This document shows positions 17,634 to 24,716 of a DNA stretch of 64,000 nucleotides, piece by piece (within the stretch, counting starts at the first letter, position 1; every line of letters starts with the position of its first letter). The translations under genes were made by a program, and so were the position numbers. This stretch comes from an uncultured Pontibacter sp. (GTDB lineage: Bacteria; Bacteroidota; Bacteroidia; Cytophagales; Hymenobacteraceae). A model generated the notes under the pieces. That model did not search any database, had not been told where the DNA came from, and saw only the letters and a program-made list of their open reading frames with translations. Location: the NCBI RefSeq assembly GCF_947499215.1, contig NZ_CANMNI010000003.1, positions 1 to 64,000 on the forward strand, written 5' to 3'.

Positions 17634-18983
17634 CTATTCAGCTATTGTGCGGGAAACAGCGCGGGTATTAATTTTAGCGGCAATATTTTTGGCTTCCCGC
17701 ACACAGTCGGGAACGGCTACGCCAGCATGCCAGTTCGCCGAGATAAAGAAGCCTTCGCTCTCAAGCAGTTCTGCCATGTTATGGGCATCCTCTATGTAGA
17801 GGTCAAACTGGGGCATGGCATGCGGCCAGAGGTGCATATGCTGGAAAACAGGAGCTAAAGCCCGAATGCCGTAGGTGGCGCTTAGCTCTTGGTGTACCTG
17901 CTGCAGTAGGCTGCTTTCGTCAAGGTGCGCGTGTTCTGCAAAGCGGGTGCCTCCCACGTAGGAAGTAAATAGCACTTCGTGCGGTCGGCAACGGCCTTCG
18001 AACAGAGAACTAGTCCAGATAGAACCGGCCGTGAAGGTTTGTTCTTCCCAAGGATGGAGCGCGCCAAAGCCCTGCAACAGGTGGCTTACCTCAGCCCGGT
18101 TGTAAACCGTATGCACCACAGCCATAGGCGGGTAGTTGATATTCTGCAGCGCGGCCGACATACCCGGATAAGTGAATTCGATAAGTTCGGCGGCCTGATG
18201 CGCTGGAAGGGCTAGTACCAGTTTGTCATACTCCTCGTCATCGTGATCACCATGCGAGGCGCAACTGATGATGAATTTGCCTTTGATGCGGGTGATGAAC
18301 TCTACTTTATGGTTCAGGTGCAGCGAGATGAGTTTATCAGCGATGGCTTGTGGTAGCGTGGCCATACCTTTCTGGAAGGAGAAAGCACGCTGGAACACGC
18401 CTCTTTTTTTCTTCTGCAGCATTCCTTCGAGCACCGATCCATACTTCGTTTCCATTTCCTTCAGTTCAGGGTGGGCTTTGCTAACCAGCAGTTGTCTGGG
18501 ATCGCCACCGTATAGGCCACTAATCATAGGCGCGGCCAAGTAGTCTACCTGATCCACCCCGAAGCGCCTTTCAAAAAACTCGGCTATGGTTTCGTTCTCA
18601 ATTTGGGCAGGGGGCACATTTCTTTCCTGCAGAATCCTGTACTTGTCTTCCCACGAAAAAATGTTGTTCCCCAGAAATGACTTAGGGCAGGAGGGCACGG
18701 GATGCAGGCTTCCTTCATGTAGCACGTACCTTTTGCTGCTGCGGGGCGTTACCGGCAGGAGTTCGGTTTCGAGTTTCAGCTCTGTGATGAGTTGCAGCAA
18801 TTCCTCGTTCATCTGCAGGGTATTGGGGCCCATCTCTAAGGTATAGCCGTTTTTCTTTAGCGTACGCATATTGCCGCCCACTTCGCTACCGGCCTCAAAA
18901 AGATCGTAGGCTATGCCCATACGCTGTAAGTAGTAGGCCAATGCCAACCCCGAAATCCCCGCTCCTATAATCGCTACTCTCAT
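17634..18983 (-). CDS. hemG: Protoporphyrinogen/coproporphyrinogen oxidase (HemY-type FAD enzyme)
   Basis: 449 aa from the ATG at 18983. This start is chosen because the FAD dinucleotide motif GAGISG (7-12) then begins at residue 7 as usual, and because a longer frame would run into the divergent gene at 19101. Further family marks: EVGGNMRT (about 35-42), GPNTLQM (about 56-62) and a C-terminal FAD-closing region FFISANWHAGVAVPDCV. It oxidises the porphyrinogen late in haem synthesis. Followed closely by the mannosyltransferase-like gene. Confidence 0.92.
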   Translation of the reverse strand: MRVAIIGAGISGLALAYYLQRMGIAYDLFEAGSEVGGNMRTLKKNGYTLEMGPNTLQMNEELLQLITELKLETELLPVTPRSSKRYVLHEGSLHPVPSCPKSFLGNNIFSWEDKYRILQERNVPPAQIENETIAEFFERRFGVDQVDYLAAPMISGLYGGDPRQLLVSKAHPELKEMETKYGSVLEGMLQKKKRGVFQRAFSFQKGMATLPQAIADKLISLHLNHKVEFITRIKGKFIISCASHGDHDDEEYDKLVLALPAHQAAELIEFTYPGMSAALQNINYPPMAVVHTVYNRAEVSHLLQGFGALHPWEEQTFTAGSIWTSSLFEGRCRPHEVLFTSYVGGTRFAEHAHLDESSLLQQVHQELSATYGIRALAPVFQHMHLWPHAMPQFDLYIEDAHNMAELLESEGFFISANWHAGVAVPDCVREAKNIAAKINTRAVSRTIAE

Positions 18984-19100
18984 AATAAATGCCTGTACTA
19001 CAAAACTGTTATTTAGCCGCCGGTTAACATCAATGTGCAAGACGGCGTGCATATCAAACGTAATAATCCTAATTTTAGCGCCTGAACCTACCAAATACTG

Positions 19101-19646
19101 ATGCAACAGAAGTGCGTGTTCCTTGACCGTGACGGGGTGCTTAACCGCGAACGGGGAGACTATACCTATACCTTGGAAGATTTTGAGGTGCTGCCGGGAG
19201 TGCCGGAGGCATTGGCGCTTTTGAAGCAGAACGGCTATTTACTGATTGTGGTTACAAACCAAGGCGGCATTGCTAAAGGCCTGTATACCAAGGCCGATGT
19301 GTTGGCCTGCCATCAAAAACTGCAGGATAGCTGCGATCATTTAATTGATGCGATGTACTACGCGCCTTCCCACCCGAAGTACTCCGAATCGCTCTCCCGC
19401 AAACCCGACAGCCTGATGCTCGAGCGCGCTAAAGCTAGGTATAACATAGACCCTGCGCAAAGCTGGATGGTAGGTGACTCCCACCGCGACTTGGAGGCAG
19501 CTGAGAAGGTTGGTGTGCGGAGTATTATTGTAGGGGATAAGTATGAACCGGAAAGCTATACTTGGCAGGTAAAGGATTTGTGGGAGGCAGCGCAGGTGAT
19601 TGTTAAGCAGAATAATTCTTTACCTACCTCTGAAGTAATTAGATAG
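19101..19646 (+). CDS. gmhB: HAD-IIIA phosphatase, heptose-bisphosphate phosphatase (GmhB)-like
   Basis: 181 aa. HAD motif I FLDRDGVLN (8-16) carries the nucleophile and acid Asp pair; motif II VVTNQGGIAKG (about 50-60), motif III Lys in SRKPD (about 98-102) and motif IV VGDSHRDLEAA (about 117-127) are intact. GmhB removes the 7-phosphate from heptose bisphosphate for LPS core. The zinc-binding cysteines of the E. coli enzyme are absent (the loop reads APSHPKYSESLSRKP), so substrate may differ. It is the last host gene before the cassette array; its stop is 36 bases before the first attC-like site. Confidence 0.85.
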   Translation: MQQKCVFLDRDGVLNRERGDYTYTLEDFEVLPGVPEALALLKQNGYLLIVVTNQGGIAKGLYTKADVLACHQKLQDSCDHLIDAMYYAPSHPKYSESLSRKPDSLMLERAKARYNIDPAQSWMVGDSHRDLEAAEKVGVRSIIVGDKYEPESYTWQVKDLWEAAQVIVKQNNSLPTSEVIR

Positions 19647-19681
19647 CATTTCTTATATTTAACATAAGAGGTATTACGTTT

Positions 19682-19736
19682 AGCCAACATGGGTTTGTTG
19701 AAAAAGCGTATGTTCCCGCTTTCGAACAAGTTAGGC
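19682..19736 (+). other. attC-like site 0 (left edge of the array)
   Basis: R'' AGCCAAC (19682-19688) and R' GTTAGGC (19730-19736). Inner arms TTGTTGAAAAAGCG (19695-19708) and CGCTTTCGAACAA (19717-19729) pair with one or two bulges. At 55 bases it is at the short end for attC. No cassette start matching its R'' (GTTGGCT) was found upstream, so it may be an orphan attC, a truncated one or the original insertion site. Confidence 0.6.
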
Positions 19737-19748
19737 TACAATATAAAT

Positions 19749-20345
19749 ATGAAAATAAGTTATCTCATTTTGCTTTTTGCTCTCATTCAATCAGCTGTTT
19801 TTGGTCAAGGAACGGAGAGGAAAAAGCTATATGTAGAAGGACGGATAATTTCAGAAGTAAACAATAAGCCGCTCGAAAATGTCATAACCTACTTGCAAAA
19901 AGAAAGAGTTTTTATAGCCACCGACAGTACTGGCTTCTTCAGAATCCCTGTTAAAGCTTCAGGTGAACATCGTCTGATTGTCATTGAGGGAGGATATAGT
20001 GAGTTAGATTCCTTAATTGTCATCAAAACAGAATCTTTAACTGATTTAAATATAGTGTTAGTAGCGGATTGCCCGTTCAATCGCTCTTCAGCCGAAAAGG
20101 ATATAAAAAAAGGAAATCCGAAGCTTTTGCTTGTAGGAAGCATCGCTCCTGTAGTTTATACCGGACAAAATTATTTTGAGAGAAAATACAAAGTTCAATA
20201 CTACGACTTTGGTTGTACACCTCCAGCCGACGCATGCATTGAAGAATATAACCAAAAGGTATTTGAGTTTTTGGACAAGAAATATGGCGACAAGTGGAGG
20301 AAAGAAGTTCGCAAAGACGTGCGCTTCTTAAGCAAAACCAAATAA
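19749..20345 (+). CDS. Cassette 1: secreted protein with carboxypeptidase-regulatory-like domain
   Basis: 198 aa from the ATG at 19749, chosen because it starts a clean signal peptide (MKISYLILLFALIQSAVFGQ). An earlier in-frame ATG at 19689 would lie inside the attC-like site. Residues about 28-105 (VEGRIISEVNNKPLENVITYLQ and TDSTGFFRIPV) form the beta-sandwich regulatory-like fold found in many Bacteroidota secreted and outer-membrane proteins. The C-terminal half has several Cys and charged residues and no known domain. The gene lies wholly between two attC sites and ends 9 bases before R''. Exported location is probable, function unknown. Confidence 0.8.
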   Translation: MKISYLILLFALIQSAVFGQGTERKKLYVEGRIISEVNNKPLENVITYLQKERVFIATDSTGFFRIPVKASGEHRLIVIEGGYSELDSLIVIKTESLTDLNIVLVADCPFNRSSAEKDIKKGNPKLLLVGSIAPVVYTGQNYFERKYKVQYYDFGCTPPADACIEEYNQKVFEFLDKKYGDKWRKEVRKDVRFLSKTK

Positions 20346-20351
20346 AATATC

Positions 20352-20422
20352 GTAGCCTAACATTATATAAACGGCATCTCGGCCGACGGCCTCACCCGCT
20401 GTTCCCACGAGCCCGTTAGGCC
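20352..20422 (+). other. attC site 1
   Basis: R'' GCCTAAC (20355-20361, extended GTAGCCTAAC) and R' GTTAGGC (20415-20421). Inner arms AACGGC and GCTGTT pair with one G-T wobble, and the centre carries GGCCGACGGCC, also present in the last site of the array. The extended R'' is an exact 10-base complement of the start of cassette 1 at 19730. Confidence 0.88.
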
Positions 20423-20440
20423 AAATTTTGAGCAAGAGAA

Positions 20441-21181
20441 ATGAAGAAAATATTTAGCTTTCCTCAACTGATAATTACTTTCTCTTTTCACTTGTCTGTC
20501 TGGTTGATTGAGCGCTTCAACAATATTGAAAAATATCAGAAGAAAGTAGCTAAGCTTCATGAATTAGAAGAAGGAACACTAGGAAAGGACATTGCTGAGT
20601 GCTTATCAAAAAATAATTTAAGACTTGTACCCGGTTATGAATCTCACGACCTCAAACACGTGCTTCTGGATTACAAAATGAATCCAGTTGACGAAATAAG
20701 AATGCAGGCTTTTATGATAGGCAATGGTAATATCTCAATCCCAAGTCTTGCCATCTTTTTATACGGACTCTTACTTCTTCCTCATAAATGGCCAACATTC
20801 TATAAAGACTTCAAAACTGGATTCGCTTCTCAACCGATAAAGAACTGGCAAATTGAACAGTATTCAAGCTTCAGCACGACAGATTTAAGGCAAAAAGTAG
20901 TTGGGACAAGAAATGTAGAACCTATTATTCAAATGAAAATGAAGAAATTAGCTTTGATCGGCTCTTGTATTTCAATGATTTTAGGAGCGTTGGGAATGCT
21001 TTATTGCTTGCCCTTTTTGTTCTCTAATGTTCTTGAAGATTTAGTAGGGGCAGGTTTCCCATTTGTAGGTGGTGCAATATTATTTGCAGCGGGATTAATT
21101 AGCTTCTCTATAAATAATAAAAAACTGGGCCTAACCCAGCCTATAAGTTATGCTTCGGGTCAGCCTCGCAAACCTTATTAG
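20441..21181 (+). CDS. Cassette 2: membrane protein of unknown function
   Basis: 246 aa. Hydrophobic stretches lie at about 8-24 (LIITFSFHLSVWLIERF, weak), 100-117 (SLAIFLYGLLLLPHKWP), and a hairpin at about 168-195 and 198-225 (LIGSCISMILGALGMLYCLPFLF, FVGGAILFAAGLISFSI). A charged cytoplasmic-type N-terminal part precedes them. No domain recognised. The last 17 codons and the TAG at 21179-21181 are encoded within the attC site, so the C-terminus derives from the recombination site. Codon use is A+T-rich compared with the host genes on either side. Confidence 0.78.
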   Translation: MKKIFSFPQLIITFSFHLSVWLIERFNNIEKYQKKVAKLHELEEGTLGKDIAECLSKNNLRLVPGYESHDLKHVLLDYKMNPVDEIRMQAFMIGNGNISIPSLAIFLYGLLLLPHKWPTFYKDFKTGFASQPIKNWQIEQYSSFSTTDLRQKVVGTRNVEPIIQMKMKKLALIGSCISMILGALGMLYCLPFLFSNVLEDLVGAGFPFVGGAILFAAGLISFSINNKKLGLTQPISYASGQPRKPY

Positions 21182-21197
21182 GCAAAGCCGTTGTACG
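21128..21197 (+). other. attC site 2, overlapping the end of the cassette 2 gene
   Basis: R'' GCCTAAC (21129-21135) and R' GTTGTAC (21190-21196). Inner arms GCCTATAAG and CTTATTAGGC pair with a single extrahelical base, a normal feature of folded attC strands. R'' extended (GGCCTAAC) is the exact complement of the cassette 2 start at 20415. Confidence 0.85.
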
Positions 21198-21220
21198 TCA
21201 TAAAAATCATGAAAAAATAA

Positions 21221-21721
21221 ATGCCAACAATAGAAATAGTCTCAGTTGGTGCAGGCAGTTTGAAGTTGAACCAAAGCAACTTTGAAATAGCCCTTATAGA
21301 AGAAGACAAGCTTAAAAGCCACCGTGGACTCTTTTATGATTGGCTGATTCAGCAAGAAGGTGTGATTGTGCATCTCGGCAATCAAGAATTTAAAGAAGAT
21401 AAAGCTGGAGGGTTCTTTGCAGGCGAGTTGATTGATTGGAGCTTCGAGCCAACTACCATTGAGCTACCTAACTTTAAGGAAGGAGAAACTGGAACAAACC
21501 AAATTTCGGCTTTTAGATTCTTGACTGACTATCAGATTGAAGTTGCGCTAATACTCAAAAGAGCAATTGACGCTTCACCCGAACACAAAGCTTACTTTCT
21601 GACTGATATTCAGTTTGGAGCAGACAAAGGGGAAATAGAAGATTTAAACCTCTCAGAATTCTGGAAAATTCATGATACTGAAGGTTTGAAATGGAACACT
21701 CTTTATAAACTGAAAAAGTAA
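21221..21721 (+). CDS. Cassette 3: soluble protein of unknown function
   Basis: 166 aa, acidic, no signal peptide or membrane helix. Predicted alternation of strands and helices (IEIVSVGAGSLKL at the start, YQIEVALILKRAIDASPEHK about 106-125). The gene starts 24 bases after the R' box and ends 12 bases before the next R''. No family recognised. Small acidic orphan proteins are typical integron cargo and include many candidate antitoxins and immunity proteins, but nothing here proves such a role. Confidence 0.75.
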   Translation: MPTIEIVSVGAGSLKLNQSNFEIALIEEDKLKSHRGLFYDWLIQQEGVIVHLGNQEFKEDKAGGFFAGELIDWSFEPTTIELPNFKEGETGTNQISAFRFLTDYQIEVALILKRAIDASPEHKAYFLTDIQFGADKGEIEDLNLSEFWKIHDTEGLKWNTLYKLKK

Positions 21722-21732
21722 AAAATTACGAG

Positions 21733-21802
21733 CGTACAACACAGTTTATACCTTATGTTTCGGCAAAGCCTCACACAGGGTATACACGAGCACGTTGGCT
21801 CC
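21733..21802 (+). other. attC site 3
   Basis: R'' GTACAAC (21734-21740) and R' GTTGGCT (21794-21800). Inner arms TATACCTTATGT and ACACAGGGTATA pair with two wobble positions. R'' extended (CGTACAAC) is the exact complement of the cassette 3 start GTTGTACG at 21190. Confidence 0.87.
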
Positions 21803-21818
21803 AATGTTAAAATAAGAA

Positions 21819-22379
21819 ATGGCGAATACTCCGATAGAAAAGTACCTTGAGTATCTTGATTCAATATTTCAAGTAGAACCAGAATTCTTTAGAGAAGAGT
21901 CATTAGACAAAAACCTTCCTGGGGTTACAAGCATTGTCTACAGGGACGTTCCAGAAAAGGGAATGATTACCGCTTTGACTTACGGAGTTTCCCGTTCAGA
22001 GCACAAGGACTGGAAATTCGGCCGACCTGAACTTTGCATCACCGTGGAATCAGATGATATTTCTTGGGGACAAGTTATTGGCTACATCGGGAACCAACTT
22101 AGAGGCGAATTCAACTTTGGGTACGGACAAACAATAAACTTCAATGAGCAAATCTCTGATGAATCGGAAATGGATGCATTCCTGATTTTCGGACCATCTA
22201 TACTTGACAAAGAAGATTACCTTGGCATAGACGTGGGGTTGGATTATAAAATCAATCTTGCTGGACTCTACCCGATTTACTCTTCAGAAATTGAGAAATA
22301 TAGCAAAATTGGACTGGAAGAGTTTTGGAATCATTCAAACTTTGACCTGTATAATGTGAACCGTAAAAGAATAGAATAA
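21819..22379 (+). CDS. Cassette 4: SUFU (suppressor of fused) domain protein
   Basis: 186 aa. Nearly the whole length fits the bacterial SUFU family: TALTYGVSRSEHKDWK, RPELCITVESDD and WGQVIGYIGNQLRGEFNFGYG in the order and spacing seen in that domain. In bacteria SUFU-superfamily proteins are frequent as immunity proteins next to polymorphic toxins (established comparative-genomic result). No toxin is adjacent, so an orphan immunity or decoy role is inference. It ends 10 bases before R'' and carries no signal peptide. Confidence 0.85.
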   Translation: MANTPIEKYLEYLDSIFQVEPEFFREESLDKNLPGVTSIVYRDVPEKGMITALTYGVSRSEHKDWKFGRPELCITVESDDISWGQVIGYIGNQLRGEFNFGYGQTINFNEQISDESEMDAFLIFGPSILDKEDYLGIDVGLDYKINLAGLYPIYSSEIEKYSKIGLEEFWNHSNFDLYNVNRKRIE

Positions 22380-22387
22380 AAAACACA

Positions 22388-22457
22388 GGAGCTAACATTG
22401 CATAAACATCAAGCCACGGCCGACGGCCTTGCTCGTTGTTTATACTACCCGTTAACC
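22388..22457 (+). other. attC site 4 (right edge of the array)
   Basis: R'' AGCTAAC (22390-22396) and R' GTTAACC (22451-22457). Inner arms ATAAACA (22402-22408) and TGTTTAT (22437-22443) are perfectly complementary, and the centre GGCCGACGGCC is shared with site 1. R'' extended (GGAGCTAAC) matches the complement of the cassette 4 start at 8 of 9 positions. Confidence 0.87.
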
Positions 22458-22471
22458 CCTCCCCCAAAAAC

Positions 22472-22500
22472 AAAAAAACCGGCCTTAAAGCCGGTTTTTT
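22472..22500 (-). terminator. Terminator of the small lipoprotein gene
   Basis: Stem AAAACCGGC / GCCGGTTTT with a 6-base loop, A-rich before and T-rich after, so it could work in both directions. It lies 25 bases beyond the minus-strand stop at 22525 and also just right of the last attC site. Confidence 0.85.
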
Positions 22501-22524
22501 TATATCCATAGGCAATCGCTCGGA

Positions 22525-22683
22525 TTAGCCCTTGATAACTGCAGTTGTTTCTGTAAGCTCAGATGCTGGGGCGTTCTGATCGGACACCTCTACGCTGGCA
22601 AAGTTGTAGGCTGGGCAGTACGTCTTGCAAGAAGTCATACCCAGTGCCAGAATAAATGCGCCGAATGCTGCTAATTTCTTCAT
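22525..22683 (-). CDS. Small lipoprotein of unknown function
   Basis: 52 aa from the ATG at 22683 (an upstream in-frame ATG would add 11 residues before the signal peptide). Lipoprotein signal peptide with lipobox LGMTSC (Cys about 19). The mature part is only about 34 residues (KTYCPAYNFASVEVSDQ and so on). Tiny lipoproteins with a CPAY-type start are common in Cytophagales and uncharacterised. It has its own terminator. Confidence 0.75.
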   Translation of the reverse strand: MKKLAAFGAFILALGMTSCKTYCPAYNFASVEVSDQNAPASELTETTAVIKG

Positions 22684-22773
22684 GGTAAAATATTTAAATA
22701 AACGATGGTAATCCAAAAATACATTTTTTACTATAAATGCAAAACAGTATACGCAAATTTAACGCGCTTAGCC

Positions 22774-24168
22774 TTAAATTTCGTATCCCAGTATGTTCAG
22801 CATCGACTCATAGGTCTGTTCCGGCGCAAATTGCCAGCTTTTTAACTTACCGTTTTCATCCTTGTCCACCAAAATATGCTGTGGTGAAGGGATGAGGCAG
22901 TGCTTGATACCGCCATAGCCGCTGAGCTGCTCCTGATAGGCTCCTGTGTGGAAGAACCCGATATAAAGCGGCTCCTGCTTTGGCGCTTTCGGCAGGAACA
23001 CTTGGAAGGAGTGCATCTCCGAGTTATAGTAGTCTTGGCTGTCGCAGGTCATGCCGCCAAGCTGTATCTTACGGTACTCCTTGTCCCAATGGTTAATGGC
23101 CAGTAGCGGCCAGCGCTGGTTAAGTGCCCACGCATCCGGCAGGTTCGTAATAAACGAACCATCGATCATGTACCATAGTTCCTTGTCGTTCTGGAGCTTC
23201 TCATCCAGAATAGAGTAAATGTTAGCCGCGCTTTCGCCTACCGTAAAGATACCAAACTCCGTGAAGATGTTCGGCTCCGGCACACCTTCATCCTTGCAGA
23301 TGCGCTTGATGGTGCGCAAAATCTCCTCGGTCATGTACTGGTAGTTGTAATCCGCCTGAATGGAGGTTTTGATCGGGAAACCACCCCCGATGTCGATGGT
23401 GTCGAGTTCCGGGCAAACCTTTTTAAGCTCGCAGTATTTGTGCACAAAGCGGCTCAACTCTGACCAGTAGTAAGAGGTATCCTTTATACCTGTGTTGATG
23501 AAGTAATGGAGCATTTTAAGCTCGAACCTGTCGTCCGGCTTGATCTGCTGCTCGTACAGGTCGATCACATCGTTGTAACGCACACCAAGTCGGGAAGTAT
23601 AGAACTGGAACTTGGGCTCTTCGTCGGAGGCGAGGCGCATGCCTACCTTGGTCTTCACGTTTACGTGCTCCTTGTAGTACTCAATCTCTCCAATGTGGTC
23701 GAGTATGGGCATACAGTTCACAAAGCCATCGTTGATGAACTCTGTGATCCACTGGCGGTAGCGCTCACGCTTAAAGCCGTTGCAAACGATATAGGTGTTT
23801 TTGTTGATTTTACCTTTTTTGTAAAGGGCCTTCACGATCTGCATATCGTAACCAGAAGAGGTTTCGATGTGAATATCGTTCTTGAGCGCCTCTTCCATCA
23901 CAAATGAGAAGTGCGAGGCCTTGGTGCAGTAGCAGTAGGTATAAGTGCCTTGGTAGTCAAGCTTCTGAATGGCGTCGTTGAAAAGACGTTTTGCCTTCTG
24001 AATCTGCGAACTAATCTTGGGCAGGTATGTTAATTTTAATGGAGTCCCGTACTGTTTGATCAGGTCCATCAGGGGAATGCCGTTGAAAAACAACTCATTG
24101 TTCTCTACGGTAAATTCGTCTGTGGGAAAATCAAAAGTTTGGTGAATTAGGTCGGTGTATTTATCCAT
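22774..24168 (-). CDS. speA: Arginine decarboxylase (fold III, short bacteroidete form)
   Basis: 464 aa, alanine-racemase-fold PLP decarboxylase. The PLP lysine is K83 in YCTKASHFSF; the glycine-rich phosphate loop IDIGGGFP is near 257-264; substrate-side CDSQDYY lies near 379-385. It decarboxylates arginine to agmatine for polyamine synthesis. It is shorter than the roughly 630-residue E. coli SpeA because the inserted and C-terminal helical domains are missing, as usual in this phylum. Divergent from an arginase-family gene and argS, so the locus handles arginine. Confidence 0.9.
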   Translation of the reverse strand: MDKYTDLIHQTFDFPTDEFTVENNELFFNGIPLMDLIKQYGTPLKLTYLPKISSQIQKAKRLFNDAIQKLDYQGTYTYCYCTKASHFSFVMEEALKNDIHIETSSGYDMQIVKALYKKGKINKNTYIVCNGFKRERYRQWITEFINDGFVNCMPILDHIGEIEYYKEHVNVKTKVGMRLASDEEPKFQFYTSRLGVRYNDVIDLYEQQIKPDDRFELKMLHYFINTGIKDTSYYWSELSRFVHKYCELKKVCPELDTIDIGGGFPIKTSIQADYNYQYMTEEILRTIKRICKDEGVPEPNIFTEFGIFTVGESAANIYSILDEKLQNDKELWYMIDGSFITNLPDAWALNQRWPLLAINHWDKEYRKIQLGGMTCDSQDYYNSEMHSFQVFLPKAPKQEPLYIGFFHTGAYQEQLSGYGGIKHCLIPSPQHILVDKDENGKLKSWQFAPEQTYESMLNILGYEI

Positions 24169-24324
24169 TCTGGTGCTTGTGGGCTTAAGAAAACATGCAA
24201 TATTGTTCGTTATTTACCATCTTTGCAAAAAGTTTGTTTAAATTATAAGAAACGTTCAGTAAATTATTCCTATCACGCTCTTTAAAGCGGGAAAATAATT
24301 AGGGAGGGATGTTCACGTGTGAAC

Positions 24325-24670
24325 GATTGTCATCCCCTGCATCCTTTGAAGGGGGACTTGTCCTCAATAATGCAAGATGTTTAAAATGTACGCATATTGA
24401 GTATCCCCCTTTTAAGGCAGAGACGTTAAGTTCTAGCAAAAACTATCCCCTTGAGGGGATTATAGGGGTGTAATGCTGGTTGGAGAAGCCTTATGCCAAA
24501 CGCCAACACCCCTCTAAGAGCTACGCTCGCAAGTTTCGAACTCACGTTCTCACTTGTCCTCAAGGGGAGAATCTAGATACCGTTGTGTCTAATGGTGTTG
24601 CCATGGACTATCGATATGATGTAGAACTTAACAGCTCTACCCTTTTGAAGGGGCAGGAGGATGACAAGCT
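24325..24670. repeat. Nested inverted-repeat element between speA and the arginase gene
   Basis: Outer arms: about 24325-24357 (TTGTCATCC, CCTGC, AAGGGGG) and 24637-24667 (CCCTTTTGAAGGGGCAGGAG, GATGACAAG), imperfect complements. Inner arms: 24444-24471 (TATCCCCTTGAGGGGA then AGGGGTGT) against 24505-24521 (AACACCCCTCTAAGAGC) and 24555-24570 (TGTCCTCAAGGGGAGA). The whole could fold into one long cruciform or RNA hairpin with no protein-coding capacity, as expected of a MITE-like or dispersed intergenic repeat. It fills most of the 548-base gap 24169-24716; I see no gene in the gap. Confidence 0.6.
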
Positions 24671-24716
24671 TGGAAAGAAAATCTTTACCTGAACATTTCA
24701 AGAACACCTATTACCT

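Larger units (their letters stand above)
19682..22457 (+). mobile_element. Integron cassette array without integrase (CALIN-type): four cassettes, five attC-like sites
   Basis: Four single-gene units, all on the plus strand, are separated by 55-73 base sites with R'' (RYYYAAC) and R' (GTTRRRY) boxes and inner complementary arms. Each cassette's first bases match the reverse complement of its own terminal R'' box: GTTAGGCTAC (19730) with GTAGCCTAAC (20352); GTTAGGCC (20415) with GGCCTAAC (21128); GTTGTACG (21190) with CGTACAAC (21733); GTTGGCTCC (21794) with GGAGCTAAC (22388, one G-T mismatch). This pairing arises only if each unit once circularised through attC recombination. No intI gene lies within the window, and no attI could be identified. 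The cassettes are A+T-richer than the flanks and nearly lack the GGTATA motif in their coding parts. Confidence 0.88.

Noticed and set aside
19101..19646. gmhB-like gene as a fifth cassette left of the array
   Set aside because: No GTTGGCT-type start box complementary to site 0 lies upstream of it, and its codon use and GGTATA content match the host.
24480..24692. 70-residue open frame inside the intergenic inverted repeat
   Set aside because: It is made entirely of the repeat arms, has no start signal or protein-like composition, and is best explained by the palindromic element.
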